Source: CAWUJK01 sp963922865 (lineage in GTDB: Bacteria > Patescibacteriota > Gracilibacteria > BD1-5 > UBA6164). Taken from it: 64,000 nt of DNA. The stretch covers positions 1-64,000 of the forward strand of contig CAWUJK010000002.1 in NCBI GenBank assembly GCA_963922865.1, in the 5' to 3' direction. The notes beneath the pieces are model-generated. The model was not told where the DNA came from, searched no databases, and was given only the letters and a program-made list of their open reading frames with translations. Both the position numbers and the translations under genes were made by a program. Positions 41,979 to 53,464 of this stretch are shown here, in pieces. The stretch's first letter is position 1; the number at the start of each line of letters is the position of its first letter.

Positions 41979-42302
41979 CTATTTTTTAGAAATACTATCA
42001 GAAATCTTGTCTTGTATATTATCTAATACTTCAACCTCTATTTTTTCTCAATTATAAGCTTTAAATCCAAAGTATATAGAAGCTCAAATATAGATAATAA
42101 AAAGTAAAGGAAGCAAAAGATATAAAAATAAAACCTTTAAAATAAAACTCAAAACAACATAAATCAAAAATAATATCATAGCATAATTTATATGCTTTCT
42201 AAACTCTTTAGAAATATCTTTCTCTATGAATAGAAAAACAAAAGAAACTAGTGGTACATAACTAAGAGCGTATTTCAAATTATCTTTATTTATTTCAGAC
42301 AT
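41979..42302 (-). CDS. Small DUF4870-like membrane protein
   Basis: 107 aa. A polar start (MSEINKDNLKYALSYVPLV), EKDISKEFRKHINYAMILFL and two to three hydrophobic helices fit the Tic20/DUF4870-like family. It has a charged tail after a TGA glycine. It sits inside the rpsA-rpsB-tsf cluster, which is unusual. Role unknown. Confidence 0.6.
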
Positions 42303-42367
42303 AATTAAGTTCTAATTAAAAAATTATATGATTTAAAGGTTAATACTCCTAAAAAACAATTTCTTTT

Positions 42368-43183
42368 TTATGATTCTTTTTTTACAGGTGTTTTTTTAAC
42401 TGGAGTTTTTTTTGTCTCAACTTTATCAGAAGCATTTGTTTTTTTAGCAACCGGTTTAACAGCTGGTTTTTTGTCTGTTAATTTTTTTGGAACAGATTTT
42501 TGAGCTACTTTTAAATTAGATAAACATCCTTTTAACTCATTTGCAATATAGTCTATAGATTTAACAGAATTTGTATTAGAGGGAATAAAAGCCTCTACTT
42601 TATCAGGATCACCATTAGTATTTAAAACAGCAAGTGAGTGAAGTTTCAAAGAACTCGCTTCTCTTAAAGCTTGAGATTCAAAAGCTCAATCTACAACAAA
42701 TATCACATCAGGTACTTTTTTCATTTCTTTTAATCCTTTAAAAGCTTTATCCAATTTTTCTAACTCTAAAAGTTTAGTTGCTTTTTCTTTTTTAGTTAAA
42801 ATGTCTAAAGCACCCGTTTGAGAATCTTTTAATAACTTTAGATAAGTAGAAATCCTTTTTCTAATAGTTTTAAAATTAGTCAAAAGACCAGGAACCCATT
42901 TTTCAGTAACATAATAATTACCTGTTTCTGAAGCTAACCTAGAGAAGGCATCCCTAGCCTGAAGTTTAGTAGCTATGAAAAGAATTTTTTTTCATTCTGA
43001 AGTATATTTTGTCATAGCTTGTTTTACTTTTTCTAATTCTTCTCAGGTTTTAATTAAATTAAATACATGTATTCAATTAACTCAACCATAAATATAGTTC
43101 CTCATTTTTGGATTCCAATAGTTAGTTTTATTACCAATATGTAATAAATTTTCAAACATTGAATTTAGGTTATTTTTATCCAT
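42368..43183 (-). CDS. rpsB: 30S ribosomal protein S2
   Basis: 271 aa. Typical blocks are LLHIGNKTNYWNPKMRNYIY, TKLQARDAFSRLA, KWVPGLLTNFKTI and PDVIFVVDGAFESQALREA. The C-terminus carries a Lys/Ala/Pro-rich extension (KPAVKPVAKKT and on) absent from most S2 proteins, likely disordered RNA-binding. Confidence 0.95.
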
Positions 43184-43285
43184 TTTTATTATTTTTATTG
43201 TATAAACAAGACTTTATTAAAAAATCTTTAAGTAAATATTTTTGTGCTTACTAAAATAGTAAGCTTCCCAAAAATATTTTTATAA

Positions 43286-44500
43286 TTATTTAGTTTTTTC
43301 TTTTTTAGAAGAAGTTTTTTTTGTAGGAGTTTTTTTCTCTACTTTTTCTTCTTTTGTTTCAGTCTCATCACTTTTCTCAGTTTTACCACCTTGTTTTTCT
43401 TCTTTTTTAGCAGGAGCTTCAGTCAATGCTTTTAATGATAATCAAATTCTTTTCTTTTTAGGATCAAAATTGATAATTTTAGCTTTTACTTCTTCTCAAA
43501 CTTTAACATGCTCTCTTATATCTTTAACAACACCATGAGAAATTTCAGATAAATGAATAAGACCTTGTATACCTCAAGTTAGTTCTATAAATGCTCAAAA
43601 TTGAGAAATTCTAGAAATAGGAGCAGATATAACATCATTCAATTTATGTTCTCTTGATAATACATCCCAAGGGTTTTCTTTTAATCTCTTTATAGATAAT
43701 GATATTTTATCACTATCTAGTCCAATTACTTTAACTTTAACTTTCATTCAAACTTTAGCGAATTTTGAAGGATCTGTAACATGTCCCCAATCAATTTCTG
43801 AAACATGAACTAAACCTTCTAAACCATTAAAGGTAACAAATAAACCATAAGATAATATACCAGATATAGTTCACTCTACAATATCACCTTGTTTTAAAGT
43901 TTCAAGAGCTTTGGATCTGTCTCACTCTATAGCAGCCTTTTCTGAGAAAATAATTTTCTTTCAGGCCTCATCAACATTGATAACCTTAACCTTAAAATCT
44001 ACTCAAACAAGTCAGTTTAAATGTTCTAATATCTTATCAGCATTTGCTCACTCAACTCTAGGATAATGCAAAGGGGTAAGTTGAGAAACTGGTATAAATC
44101 ATTTTAAACCATCAATATCAACAAGTAAACCTCATTTATTAGCTTCTGTTGGTTTAACATTAATAATATCTCCTCACTTAAAGTATTCTCATAAATTAGT
44201 AAGAGATTTAATTTGGTTAGCTCTTTTTAATGAAAGTATTAATAATCATTTTTCTACAGAGTCTCCTAAAACCATAACATCAATTGGTTGACCTTGAGAA
44301 AGTTCGTCTAAGTCAACAGTGTTACCTAACTCTTTAGAGACAACTAAACCAGAAAACTGGTTATTAACATTTACTAAAATATTTTTCTTTTCAATTTTTT
44401 CAATACTACCAGAAATAACTTCTCCAATTTTTGGATATTTTATCTCAGGAGATTTTTCAAATAACTCTTGAAACAGAGTTAAGTCTTTTTGAGTTGCCAT
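43286..44500 (-). CDS. rpsA: 30S ribosomal protein S1 (four S1 domains)
   Basis: 404 aa. Four S1 domains at about residues 20-90, 100-175, 190-260 and 275-345 (for example GEVISGSIEKIEKKNILVNV, GTISGILSYGLFVTFNGLEG and APISRISQFGAFIELTGGIQ). A Lys/Glu-rich tail follows. Binds mRNA and supports initiation, plausible in a genome with few Shine-Dalgarno sites. Many TGA glycines. Confidence 0.95.
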
Positions 44501-44713
44501 AACAACTTAATAGTTAATAAATAAAATAAGATTGTCTTAACTTAAATATATTAAAATATTCAGTTTTAAGGCATTCTTTTAAAATAAAAGAAATAAGCAT
44601 TCAAGTTTTACAAGGCTTAATTTGAAAATAGAACTCAATTTCTAAAATTTTTAAAAATTTGTTTAGTAAAAAATTTAAAGTAATGAAAATTTTCTACTGC
44701 CAAACTTATAAAA

Positions 44714-44791
44714 TGGGGTGCCTGATGGGACTTGAACCCACGACCCTCGGAATCACAACCCGATATTCTAACCAACTAAACTACAGGCACC
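44714..44791 (-). tRNA. tRNA-His (GTG)
   Basis: Acceptor GTGCCTG/CAGGCAC with the extra G-1 opposite C73, encoded CCA, anticodon stem TCGGG/TCCGA and loop TTGTGAT (anticodon GTG). T-arm GGGTTCAAGTCCC. Confidence 0.95.
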
Positions 44792-44882
44792 AAGTATAAA
44801 TAATACGGTATCACTGAGTTTGGCTATGAAATTATATTAAAAAATGGATGTTAGTCAAAAAAAAATAAGTGTTTTTTCTTAT

Positions 44883-45215
44883 TTAAAAAACTTCATATTT
44901 TCCATTTTTTATATCTATCAAAGCTTTAGATTGTTCAAAGATAATTTTAGATTCAAATTTTTCCCAAATAATATTTTCTCAACAGTTTTTATCTTTTTTC
45001 ATACATAAAATTAGAGGAACTATATTTCAAGAATTTGTAGTTAAAAAAACTCATCTATAAGATATTCAAAATAAATTGAACTTAAACTTAAAATATGGAT
45101 ATTTTAAGTTTATAGAATTATAAGTTTTAAATTTATTCAAAAAATTTAAGGTATTAAATCATCTAATTTTTGATAAATATTTCTTTTTAAAATTATCAGT
45201 TATATAGATTTTCAT
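44883..45215 (-). CDS. Putative toxin of an RHH-type pair
   Basis: 110 aa, basic and aromatic-rich (KIYITDNFKKKYLSKIRGFN... to KALIDIKNGKYEVF), several TGA glycines. It begins 1 nt after the stop of a ribbon-helix-helix-like gene, the usual antitoxin-toxin layout. The N-terminal pattern could be RelE/HigB-like, but catalytic residues are not clear. Confidence 0.5.
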
Positions 45216-45216
45216 T

Positions 45217-45483
45217 TTAATCTATTAAAGAACAAATATCACCATAATCTTTTTTTCATCTCTTTTTTAGAAAAGCTATTTGCTCTTCATTAAATTCTTC
45301 AATTTGAAAAGTTTCAAAAAATTCTCTATTAGCATTTTCTAAATATTTTTCTCTTTCAAAATATAGTTTTAAGGCATTATTTACAATTTTTGACTTATTT
45401 TTAGCTCAATCTAGTTTACTAACTAAATAATTTTGAATAGAAAATGTTTTTTTATGTGTTCAAGTTAATTTTATAGTTGACAT
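45217..45483 (-). CDS. Ribbon-helix-helix-like antitoxin
   Basis: 88 aa. N-terminal beta strand and helices (KLTGTHKKTFSIQNYLVSKL, then GAKNKSKIVNNALKLYFERE) match an RHH fold, and an acidic tail follows. TGA glycines. A 28-bp inverted repeat covers its likely promoter. Paired with the downstream gene. Confidence 0.62.
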
Positions 45484-45502
45484 AATTCCATGAATTAAAA
45501 AA

Positions 45503-45530
45503 GTATTACATTATATAGATATTGTAATAC
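45503..45530 (-). promoter_or_regulatory. Operator overlapping the antitoxin promoter
   Basis: GTATTACA and TGTAATAC flank a spacer that, on the minus strand, contains TATAAT (45510-45515), 20 nt before the antitoxin start. Fits autorepression. Confidence 0.55.
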
Positions 45531-45703
45531 TTTAAAGATTAAATGTCAAAATTTTTTCTCTTGTTTTTTACATAAATTCAATTCATAAATTAATTTCACA
45601 AAACCACTACCCCATATTTTATATAACTCTTTATTTAGATATGAAATTTCACTTAATATTTTAGTGAATTTTTGATAATTTTATGAATTAATAAATAAAA
45701 ATT

Positions 45704-47140
45704 TTAGCCCAATTTTTTCTTCAACATTTCATTAAATATTTTTGGGTTTCATTGTCATTTAGAAGCTTTCATACACTGCCCAACAAAAAATCAAAATATA
45801 TTTGTATTTCAAGCTTTATAGTCCTCAACTTGTTTAGAATTATTAGAAATCACTTCATCTACTATAGACTCTAAAGCTCACAAATCATTCTTTTGTCTTA
45901 AATTATTTTCATCTACTATTATATCAGCTTCTCATCAATTATTAAATAATTCTTCTATTACTTGTTTAGAATTTGTGCTTGAGAGTTCGTCTCAATTTAC
46001 TAAATCTATAACTCTTGCTAATTGCTTAATGTCAAATTTCAACTCAGAAACTCAAGAAATATTTTCACTTTCATTTATCATTGCAAGCAAAATAGTGGTT
46101 ATGTAAGAACAAGATTTTTTATAATCTCAAGTAAGATTTACTAATTTATCAAAATACTCACTTAGTTTTCTATTTGTTGTTAATATTCTAGAATCATCTT
46201 CTCAAAGTCAATACTCTTTTAAATATCTTATTCTTTTTTCTATGGGTAATTCTGGTATACTAGACTGTGCTTGTTTTATAAACTCATCACTAAGATCAAC
46301 TGGTAATAAATCAGGTTCTGGAAAATATCTATAATCCATTGCATCTTCTTTACTTCTTTGGGTAACAGAGTTACCTATATCATCATTCCATCATCTTGTT
46401 TCTTGGTCAATTTTTCATCAAGATTCTATTATTTTTTGTTGCCTTTTTACTTCGTGATCTATGACCCTACCAATAGCAGAAAAAGAATTAACATTCTTAG
46501 TCTCTGTTCTTATTCCCCATTGTTTTGATCACTCTGGGGCTATGGAAATATTAACATCACATCTCATTTGTCCTTTTTCCATATCAGCATCAGAAACTCA
46601 GCAAGCTCTCATAATTTTTTGTAGTTCTTTTAAAAATTCCATAACCTCTTGTTTGTTATGAAAAACAGGCTCAGTTACTATCTCCATTAAAGGACTACCT
46701 GCCCTATTATAATCACACAAAGTTTTGCCTCAAACATGGGTTAATTTTCAAGCATCATTTTCTAAATGCATATGATGTATAGCAAATTCTTTTACTTCTC
46801 AGTCAACTATTACTTTTACTTTTCATTCTCATACTATTGGTTCATAAAGTTGAGTAATTTGGTAAGCTGTAGGATTATCTGGATAAAAATAAGTTTTCCT
46901 ATCAAATCTAGAAGTTTTATTAACTTTACAACCCATAGCAATACCTCAAATAAGTCCTAATCTTATAACTTCTTTATTTAAACTGGGAAGCATTCAAGGA
47001 AAACCCATACAAATTGGACAAGTATTTATATTTGGTTCTAAAGCTAAATCTGTTGCATTCTTACAAGAACAAAACATTTTTGTGACTGATTTTATTCTCA
47101 TATGTATTTCAAGTCATATTGTTGGAATATATTTTGTCAT
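45704..47140 (-). CDS. gatB: Aspartyl/glutamyl-tRNA amidotransferase subunit B
   Basis: 478 aa. Begins MTKYIPTIGLEIHMRIKSVT, then the zinc-type cysteines CSCKNA and ICPICMGFPGMLP, HMHLENDAGKL, YNRAGSPLMEIVTEP, RCDVNISI and the YqeY-like helical C-terminus. Acts with GatA and GatC to make Gln- or Asn-tRNA by transamidation. GatA and GatC are not in the window. Confidence 0.96.
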
Positions 47141-47328
47141 CTTATCAAGGTTTATTTATAAAGTTTATATTAAATATATTAAAAATTGTCTATTTATCAA
47201 GCAATAATTTATAGGTTTTTTCTTGCAAATTTTTTTTAATATGATAATATATGAACATAAGAAAAGTAAAAAAGATTTTAAAAAATAATTTTTCTTAAAA
47301 GAATTTATTTAAGTAATAAAATGTAAAT

Positions 47329-47637
47329 ATGGAACTACAAATACAAGTGAAACTAAGCGAGGCTATAGAACATGATAAAGAAGTAATTGAGAGACTAGTA
47401 AAGGCAAATCTAGATAACAAAGTAAGTTGATATCTAAAAAAATATGAAAGTAAAAAAGATGCTGAAGGGTCACTTGAATTAAAACTAGATAAAAATAAAA
47501 AAGATTTATTTGATGGAAAATTAATAGTAAATTTAGATAGAGACCAATTTATATATGAAAGAGAAGATTACCAAAACTTAGATGATTTAGTAAATAATTT
47601 ATTCAAACACTTGAAAGAAGAGTTAAGTTCTAAATAA
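47329..47637 (+). CDS. Ribosome hibernation factor-like protein (HPF/RaiA)
   Basis: 102 aa. Fits the S30AE fold: beta strands and helices with VSGYLKKYESKKDAEGSLEL, then DGKLIVNLDRDQFIYEREDY, ending NLDDLVNNLFKHLKEELSSK. One TGA glycine. Likely binds idle 70S ribosomes. Short form without a C-terminal dimerisation domain. Followed by its own terminator. Confidence 0.65.
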
Positions 47638-47645
47638 AAAAATAT

Positions 47646-47674
47646 AAAAAGCATTAATTAAGTTAATGCTTTTT
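47646..47674 (+). terminator. Terminator after the HPF-like gene
   Basis: AAAAAGCATTAA / TTAATGCTTTTT stem with T tract, 8 nt after the stop. Confidence 0.85.
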
Positions 47675-47748
47675 ATTTAGGAGTATTTAATTTGACTTTT
47701 TATTAAATATATTTACAATAAATATGCATTTTAAAAAAATTAAAAACT

Positions 47749-49191
47749 ATGAGATTTAACAACCCTAGGTATGAAAATGAGGAGTTAACTTATGATGATG
47801 TTTTTTTATTTCAGCAATATTTTGATTGAAAATCAAGAATAAGTGATACAAATATAGTACCCGAAACACCTTTATCTACGACAATACCACTAGTATCATC
47901 AAATATGAATCCTGTAACTTGAAAAAGAATGGGCGAAACTATAGCTAGATATTGATGACTATGAGTTTTACCTCAAGATATGAGCTTAGATAAAATGTTA
48001 GAAATAATAAAATTTATTCACAATGCAGATATAAGGTTAGATACACCATTAACTGTAAAAGAAAACAACAATGTAAGAGATGCTCTATGAATAATAAAAA
48101 AGAGAGATCATAACTGTGTAGTTTTAATAAATAAAGATAATTTTCCTATATGAGTATTTACACCATCTGACTTAAAAGAAATTGATCAATACGCAAAATT
48201 ATGATGAATAAAAAGAAGAAAACTAATAACTTGAGATGAGTTTATAAATGATAGAGATGCCTTTGAAATTATGGAAGAGAATGGTATCACAAGCCTTCCT
48301 ATAATAAAAGAAAACTGAGAAATAAAATGAATACTAACTAAACAAAATACAGTAAGAAATAGTATATATACTCCAAATATAAATAGAGATTGAAATTTAA
48401 ATGTTGCTGTTGCTTTATGAGTAAATAATTACCATAAAAAAATAGAACAATTACTTGATGTATGAATAGATACTTTTGTTTTAGATACGGCTCATTGATA
48501 TCAAAAAACTATGATTGAAGCCATAAGAAGATGCAAAAATATAATGTGAGAAAGCAAACAAATAATAGCATGAAATGTGTCAACTGCAGATTGAGTAGAA
48601 GCATTGATTAAAGCTTGAGCAAATTGAGTAAAAGTTTGAATTTGACCATGAGCAATGTGTACAACAAGAATACAGACTGGAGTATGAAGACCACAATTTA
48701 GCTCAGTTTTAGAATGCTCACAAAAAGTAAGAGAGTTATGATGATATGTATGGGCAGATTGATGATTAAAGCACCCAAGAGATTTAGTTTTAGCTATTGT
48801 AGCATGAGCAACACATGCAATGGTATGAACTGTTTTATCATGAACATATGAGTCACCTTGAGATTTAAGAGAAGATGAGAATGGACAGTACAAGGTTAAT
48901 TACTGAATGGCATCGTGAAAGGCTGTTTGACTAAGAACAGAGTGATTAGATACTTTTGATCAAACTAGAGCAAAAATGTTTAAGGAGTGAATATCTAAAT
49001 CAAAAATATATTTAAAAGAAGGATCTAGATCTGTTTGAGATGTAGTTGATGAATATACTACAGGTTTAAGATCAGCTATGACTTATATTTGAGCGAAAAA
49101 CTTAGAAGAGCTTAGTGATAAAGCTATAATTTGAGTACAAACAAACGCCGGATATAAAGAATGAACTCCTCACTGAAGAATTAAACTATAA
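47749..49191 (+). CDS. guaB1: GuaB1-type IMPDH-related protein (probable GMP reductase)
   Basis: 480 aa TIM-barrel enzyme with two CBS motifs (about residues 95-220). The features match GuaB1 rather than classical IMP dehydrogenase: the N-terminus TYDDVFLFQ, MNPVTGKRMGETIARYGGLG, VLPQDM, VGIGPGAMCTTRIQTGVGRP, then SGTYESPGDL and GMASGKAVGLRTEG. The catalytic Cys is in AMCTTR. GuaB1 proteins reduce GMP to IMP in purine salvage. About 45 glycines are TGA. The 3' end overlaps hemW by 11 nt. Confidence 0.85.
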
Positions 49192-50299
49192 TTTCCCCCA
49201 AAATATAATCCATAACTAAAACTCAAGTATCTGATAAAACTACTTTATCAGATACTTTTTTTAAATATCAATTTTTTATAAAATAATTTATCTTTTTGAT
49301 ATCCATTTTATTTAGTGTATGTTTTTTAAGTCAACTTGTTCTAAGTTCAAACATACAATTTTCTATGAAAAAATCATTTTCACTTAGTTTACTTTGAATT
49401 ATTTTTTCTCATGAATAATAGTCTTTGAAATTATCAGGGTTTGAATATCTAACTCAATTTATGAAAAAATAAGCTCAAAGTCAAAAAGAATAAACTTCTC
49501 AATGATTCCAATAAGATTTATTGTGATTACATTCAAATCATTTTAATCAAAAATTTGATATTTCATAATTATTAAACCCCTTAGAGATTAAATATTTTTT
49601 TATAGCTTTATATTCTCATAAATAATCATTATCATCAATTCAAAGATTAACCCACTTTTTAGGATATGTGATTTTATCATACTTATTTTCTATAATTTTA
49701 TCAGAATTATAATAATCTTCCAACATATAAACTGATATATGTTTAATAAAATTAAATCTACCCAAAATGTATTTTATATCTTGAAGCAATTCTCATTTAT
49801 CAACATAAGGAAGTCATATTATAAAATCTAAATTTAAATTTTTTATTTTAGAATAGTTTTTTAAAAGTTCTAAAGCTTTTATTATGTCTCATTTATTTCA
49901 TCTATTTATTTCTTCTAAAGATTTTTCGTTTAAGGTTTGAACTCATATACTAAGTCTATTTATTCAAAGCTCATACCAAGACTCTATATTTTGTTTTGTA
50001 ATATTGTTTGGTGTTGATTCAATTGTTATCTCAATATTTTTATCAAAAATATATTTTTTGTATAAAGTAGTAATTATCTCTCAAAGCTGATTTTTACTTA
50101 AAACACTAGGAGTTCCTCATCAAAAATACAAACTAGCTAAAACTACTTTTTCAGAAGCATAAGTTTTTATTTCTTTTAATAAATTTTGTAAATAAATTTT
50201 TATTTGTAGATTTTGATTATTTCAGATTGAAGCAAATCTACAATAATTACATTTAAATTCACAAAAAGGTATATGTATATAACAAAAAATCTTATTCAC
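49181..50299 (-). CDS. hemW: HemW-like radical SAM protein
   Basis: 372 aa. FCYIHIPFCEFKCNYCRF contains the CxxxCxxC cluster; LYFGGGTPSVL, GINRLSIGVQT, NLDFIIGLPY and ISNFGLKGFECNHNKSYW follow as in HemW/HemN. HemW is a heme chaperone and not a coproporphyrinogen oxidase. Starts GTG 50297-50299, overlapping the solute-binding protein stop. The C-terminus (LKKVSDKVVLSDTGVLVMDY) is encoded across the hairpin at 49225. Confidence 0.88.
49225..49262 (+). terminator. guaB1 terminator, also coding for hemW
   Basis: AAGTATCTGATAAA / TTTATCAGATACTT stem and a T run, 34 nt after guaB1. The same bases are translated in hemW on the other strand. Confidence 0.75.
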
Positions 50300-51623
50300 A
50301 ATCAATACTTAGGTTTTCAAGTTTTATTATTTTGGTAGATTTACATTTTAATGAAGAAACAAAATCAGCTACTCTTTCTAAATAAGAAACTTCACTATCT
50401 ATTATTTTTATTATTTTTTCATCATAAATATCTTTTATACCTTTATCAAAGGAAGAATAAACAGCTTCATTATTATAAAAATCTTTCAATTTAACATAAA
50501 AATCATCATGTATTTTATTATTTTTCAAATCAGAATAAACAGAAATTCTTGCAGGAATATAATGTTTAAAACGTTTTAAATAATTTTTTTCTCATTTTTC
50601 AGAAAAAAGATAAGTTAAAAATTTATAAGACATATCTTTATTTTTCGAATTTTTATTCAAAACAAAGTAGTTATAATTAACTAATTTTTCACTATCATTT
50701 ATAAAATCCGGGAAGTTTGTTACTCTTAAAAGATTTTTAGAAAATCAAGCTTCTGCAATTTGGTTTATTACTCTTGGATAAGCAAATATCATAGCTATTT
50801 TTCAATCTATGAAATACTCTAAATTATTTCTAGAAGTTTTCAGCAATATATCATTGTATTTAGAATATTTATTATCTCAAGAAGCATAATTAAAATATTC
50901 TGAAAAAGATGAATTTATATCTGATGAACCAAGATTTGATATACTCTTAACTCATGAAGACATTATAAACTGAGTTATTATATCCTGGGAATTTATAACA
51001 GTTGTTCAAAATCACATACCAAGTGCTGTAAATCATGGTTTATTTTCATCAAAATCTGAAATAACTTCCTCTATTTTAGGAAAACTTCAAAGTTTTTTAA
51101 GGTCATTTACTCTTTTAAAGTTATAATATAATCACAAAGTTTCAAAACCAAAAGGAACTCATACTAAAAATTCATTTTTTTCTTCTCATTCTCAACTAGA
51201 TAATATTAAATCATCTCAGAAAAAAGGTTTAAAATAAGATCTAAGTTCATCAGGAGAAATCACAGATGGATCTATTCATATGGCATTTTCAAGAAATATA
51301 GATTTTTCATTATTGTTAAGCATATATAAATCTGGTGCTTCTCATTTTATAATAGCTGATGCTAAAGCTTTATTATATTCACTATAGTTTTTAAATCCCT
51401 CAATTTTAGGAGAAAAATTACTAGAGTTGGTATCTTTTTTAAAATCTTCTATGAATAATTTAAAATCTTCCACAGAATCATCTAATATCCAAATTTTAAA
51501 ATTATTTGAAGTTATTTTTTTATTTTTATTATTATTTTGTGAAGTTCAAATCAGTAAAATAGCTATAATTATAAAAATTATAACTCAAAGTATAGCTAAA
51601 AAAATAACTTTTTTCTTATTCAT
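50292..51623 (-). CDS. ABC-type extracellular solute-binding protein
   Basis: 443 aa. N-terminal membrane segment (VIFLAILGVIIFIIIAILL) without lipobox Cys, then a family-1 substrate-binding fold: DLYMLNNNEKSIFL, VPFGFETLGLYYN, AMIFAYPRVINQI, YKFLTYLFSEKGEKNYLKRF. Substrate unknown, probably a sugar. No ABC permease or ATPase is adjacent. It overlaps hemW by 8 nt. Confidence 0.8.
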
Positions 51624-51642
51624 GTTTTTTTAATATTTTATA

Positions 51643-51960
51643 TTATAAATCAGAAAGTAAATGCAAATGAATATGCATAATTTCTTGTCATCATTTTTCT
51701 CAAACATTAAAACCCAATTTGTATCAATGCGATATTTTTAAGTCTTTTGCAATTTTTTTAGCAACAAAAAACATATTAGCAATTAATTCTTTATCAGTTT
51801 CCTGTATATCATTAATTGTAGGAATTTCTTTTTTAGGAATTATAAGCAGATGAGTCTTAGCTTTTGGATAAATGTCTTTAATAACAATTATATTATCATC
51901 TTCATAAAAAATATCACTAGGAATTTCTCTTTTTATAATTTTTGTAAATAAACTGTCCAT
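51643..51960 (-). CDS. HIT-family hydrolase (HinT-like)
   Basis: 105 aa. DSLFTKIIKREIPSDIFYED, the LLIIPKKEI block and the histidine triad MHIHLHLL near the C-terminus. HinT proteins hydrolyse AMP-lysine-type nucleotide conjugates. Glycines before the triad are TGA. Start ATG 51958-51960. Confidence 0.93.
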
Positions 51961-51970
51961 ATTTTAATTT

Positions 51971-52186
51971 TTAATAATAATTATCTCAAACATCATCTCT
52001 TATGATATTTTCTTCATATTTTATATCAGTAAAATCTGAAATATCTTGTTTTATACTTCACTCAGATTTACTAGTTTTTTCTAAACTATGGGTATCATTT
52101 CAATAGGAGTTTATGAATATAAATAAATATCACAAAATAGTTAAAATTATCATTAATAAGTTGGTAAAATACGTTATTTTAACCAT
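51971..52186 (-). CDS. Small single-pass membrane protein
   Basis: 71 aa: hydrophobic helix at residues 8-28 (NLLMIILTILGYLFIFI), then an acidic soluble tail (SLEKTSKSEGSIKQDISDFT). Four glycines by TGA. Ends 10 nt before the HIT gene. Function unknown. Confidence 0.55.
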
Positions 52187-52416
52187 TTTGGGCTGATAAC
52201 TTTTAAATTTTAATGTATGAATTTTAGCTATAATAAAAAACCCCCAAATTATTATCATGCTAAAGGTGTAAAATCAAAAATAAATCCAAAAACTCATATA
52301 ATTTTACTTTTAAAAAGCTAATTTAATATAATTTTATTATAATTGTTTATTTTTTTTTGCAAATTTTTAAATAGTTTGCTATAATAATAATGAATTTAAA
52401 TAAATAAAAATTAAAA

Positions 52417-52791
52417 ATGGCTGAACTAAAACAAAACTGAAAAACATTTATAATTCCTGATGAAATACTAGCCAAATATAGAGAGCTAGTAAAAATGATT
52501 TTAGCTACTGAATCTATGGATGATGATGAGAGACAATATTGGTTTGATATAATGTCATCAATGACAAATGTACAAATAGACAGATTATATAATATTTTAG
52601 ATACTGAAAGAAAAAAATTACAAGAACTTGAGATAAAATATCAAGAAGAAATAAAAGAATTAAATGAAAAACATCTTATAGAATGGCAAGAATTTCAAAT
52701 GAAAGATTCTAAAAAGAAAATAGCCTCAGCGGAAGCAAAAGATAAATCTTGAGATGCTGAAGATGTATTGAATATGTTAGATGATTTATAA
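52417..52791 (+). CDS. Coiled-coil protein of unknown function
   Basis: 124 aa, highly charged. Starts MAELKQNGKTFIIPDEILAK; the middle (RKKLQELEIKYQEEIKELNE) is a heptad-like coiled coil and the end (EDVLNMLDDL) is acidic. Two glycines by TGA. Resembles conserved small CPR proteins without assigned function. Own terminator follows. Confidence 0.6.
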
Positions 52792-52795
52792 AACT

Positions 52796-52831
52796 AAAAA
52801 AACTACAAAAATAATTTTTGTAGTTTTTTTA
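52796..52831. terminator. Terminator shared by the coiled-coil gene and mazF
   Basis: AAACTACAAAAA / TTTTTGTAGTTT stem with A and T tracts. It overlaps the mazF stop and is nearly identical to the hairpin at 53465. Confidence 0.8.
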
Positions 52832-53161
52832 AAGTCCAAATGATATTTTAATCTTTTCATCAAGGATTTGCTTATATTTAGTGTCTAATTCTCAAATCTT
52901 TTTTATTACTCTCGTTTCATCAATAGTTCTTATTTGTAATAAATCAATTCTTGATTTTAATTCTAAATTATTCTTTTGTGACTTATCAATTATCAAAGTA
53001 TGTGGATATTCTTTTATAATAGATGATAAAATAGCAACAACAAAAGTGTTAGCATACTTATTTGCAAAATCATTTTGGATGATGATACAAGGTCTAATTC
53101 ATGATTGTTCACTTCATTTAACAGGGTTTAAATCAATTAAAACTATATCAAATTTTCTCAT
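52829..53161 (-). CDS. mazF: MazF/PemK-family toxin
   Basis: 110 aa. MRKFDIVLIDLNPVKGSEQS with GIRPCIIIQNDFAN is the MazF signature (PxxGSEQxGxRP), then the strand TFVVAILSS and LIIDKSQ. Glycines by TGA. Sequence-specific mRNA interferase. It starts 3 nt after mazE. Confidence 0.9.
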
Positions 53162-53164
53162 ATT

Positions 53165-53392
53165 TTATAAATTACCTAAATACTTTGTATTATGCTTCAT
53201 CTCGTCTAGATATTCAACATCATTTCACATATCAATGTATGATTTTTGTAATTTTTCCTGCTTTTTATTTTCAATATATTCAGAAATAACTTGTTCTAAA
53301 AATTCTCTTTTGGAAATTTTATTTCTTTTAGATTCTAAATCAATAAAATTATAAAAATACTGATCTATATTTGTCATTAATTTTGTTGTCAT
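53165..53392 (-). CDS. mazE: MazE-like antitoxin
   Basis: 75 aa, helical and acidic with KRNKISKREFLEQVISEYIE and a C-terminal tail (DEMKHNTKYLGNL). Directly precedes mazF on the same strand. It does not show an AbrB hairpin, so it is a MazE by position, more like the RHH/MazE6 type. A second in-frame ATG lies five codons inside. AT-rich repeats upstream may be the operator. Confidence 0.65.
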
Positions 53393-53464
53393 ATATATGA
53401 TATTATATATAAATGTATATATAAATATATTATCATATATTTATTATTTTGCAAACTTTAATTA

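Noticed and set aside
48501..48893. 130-aa minus-strand frame rich in His, Thr and Cys
   Set aside because: It is antisense to guaB1, which has clear motifs through the same region once TGA is read as Gly.
47749..49191. Classical IMP dehydrogenase GuaB
   Set aside because: N-terminal and loop blocks match GuaB1 better.
52881..53354. 157-aa plus-strand frame
   Set aside because: Antisense to mazEF; hydrophobic content comes from the AT-rich complement.
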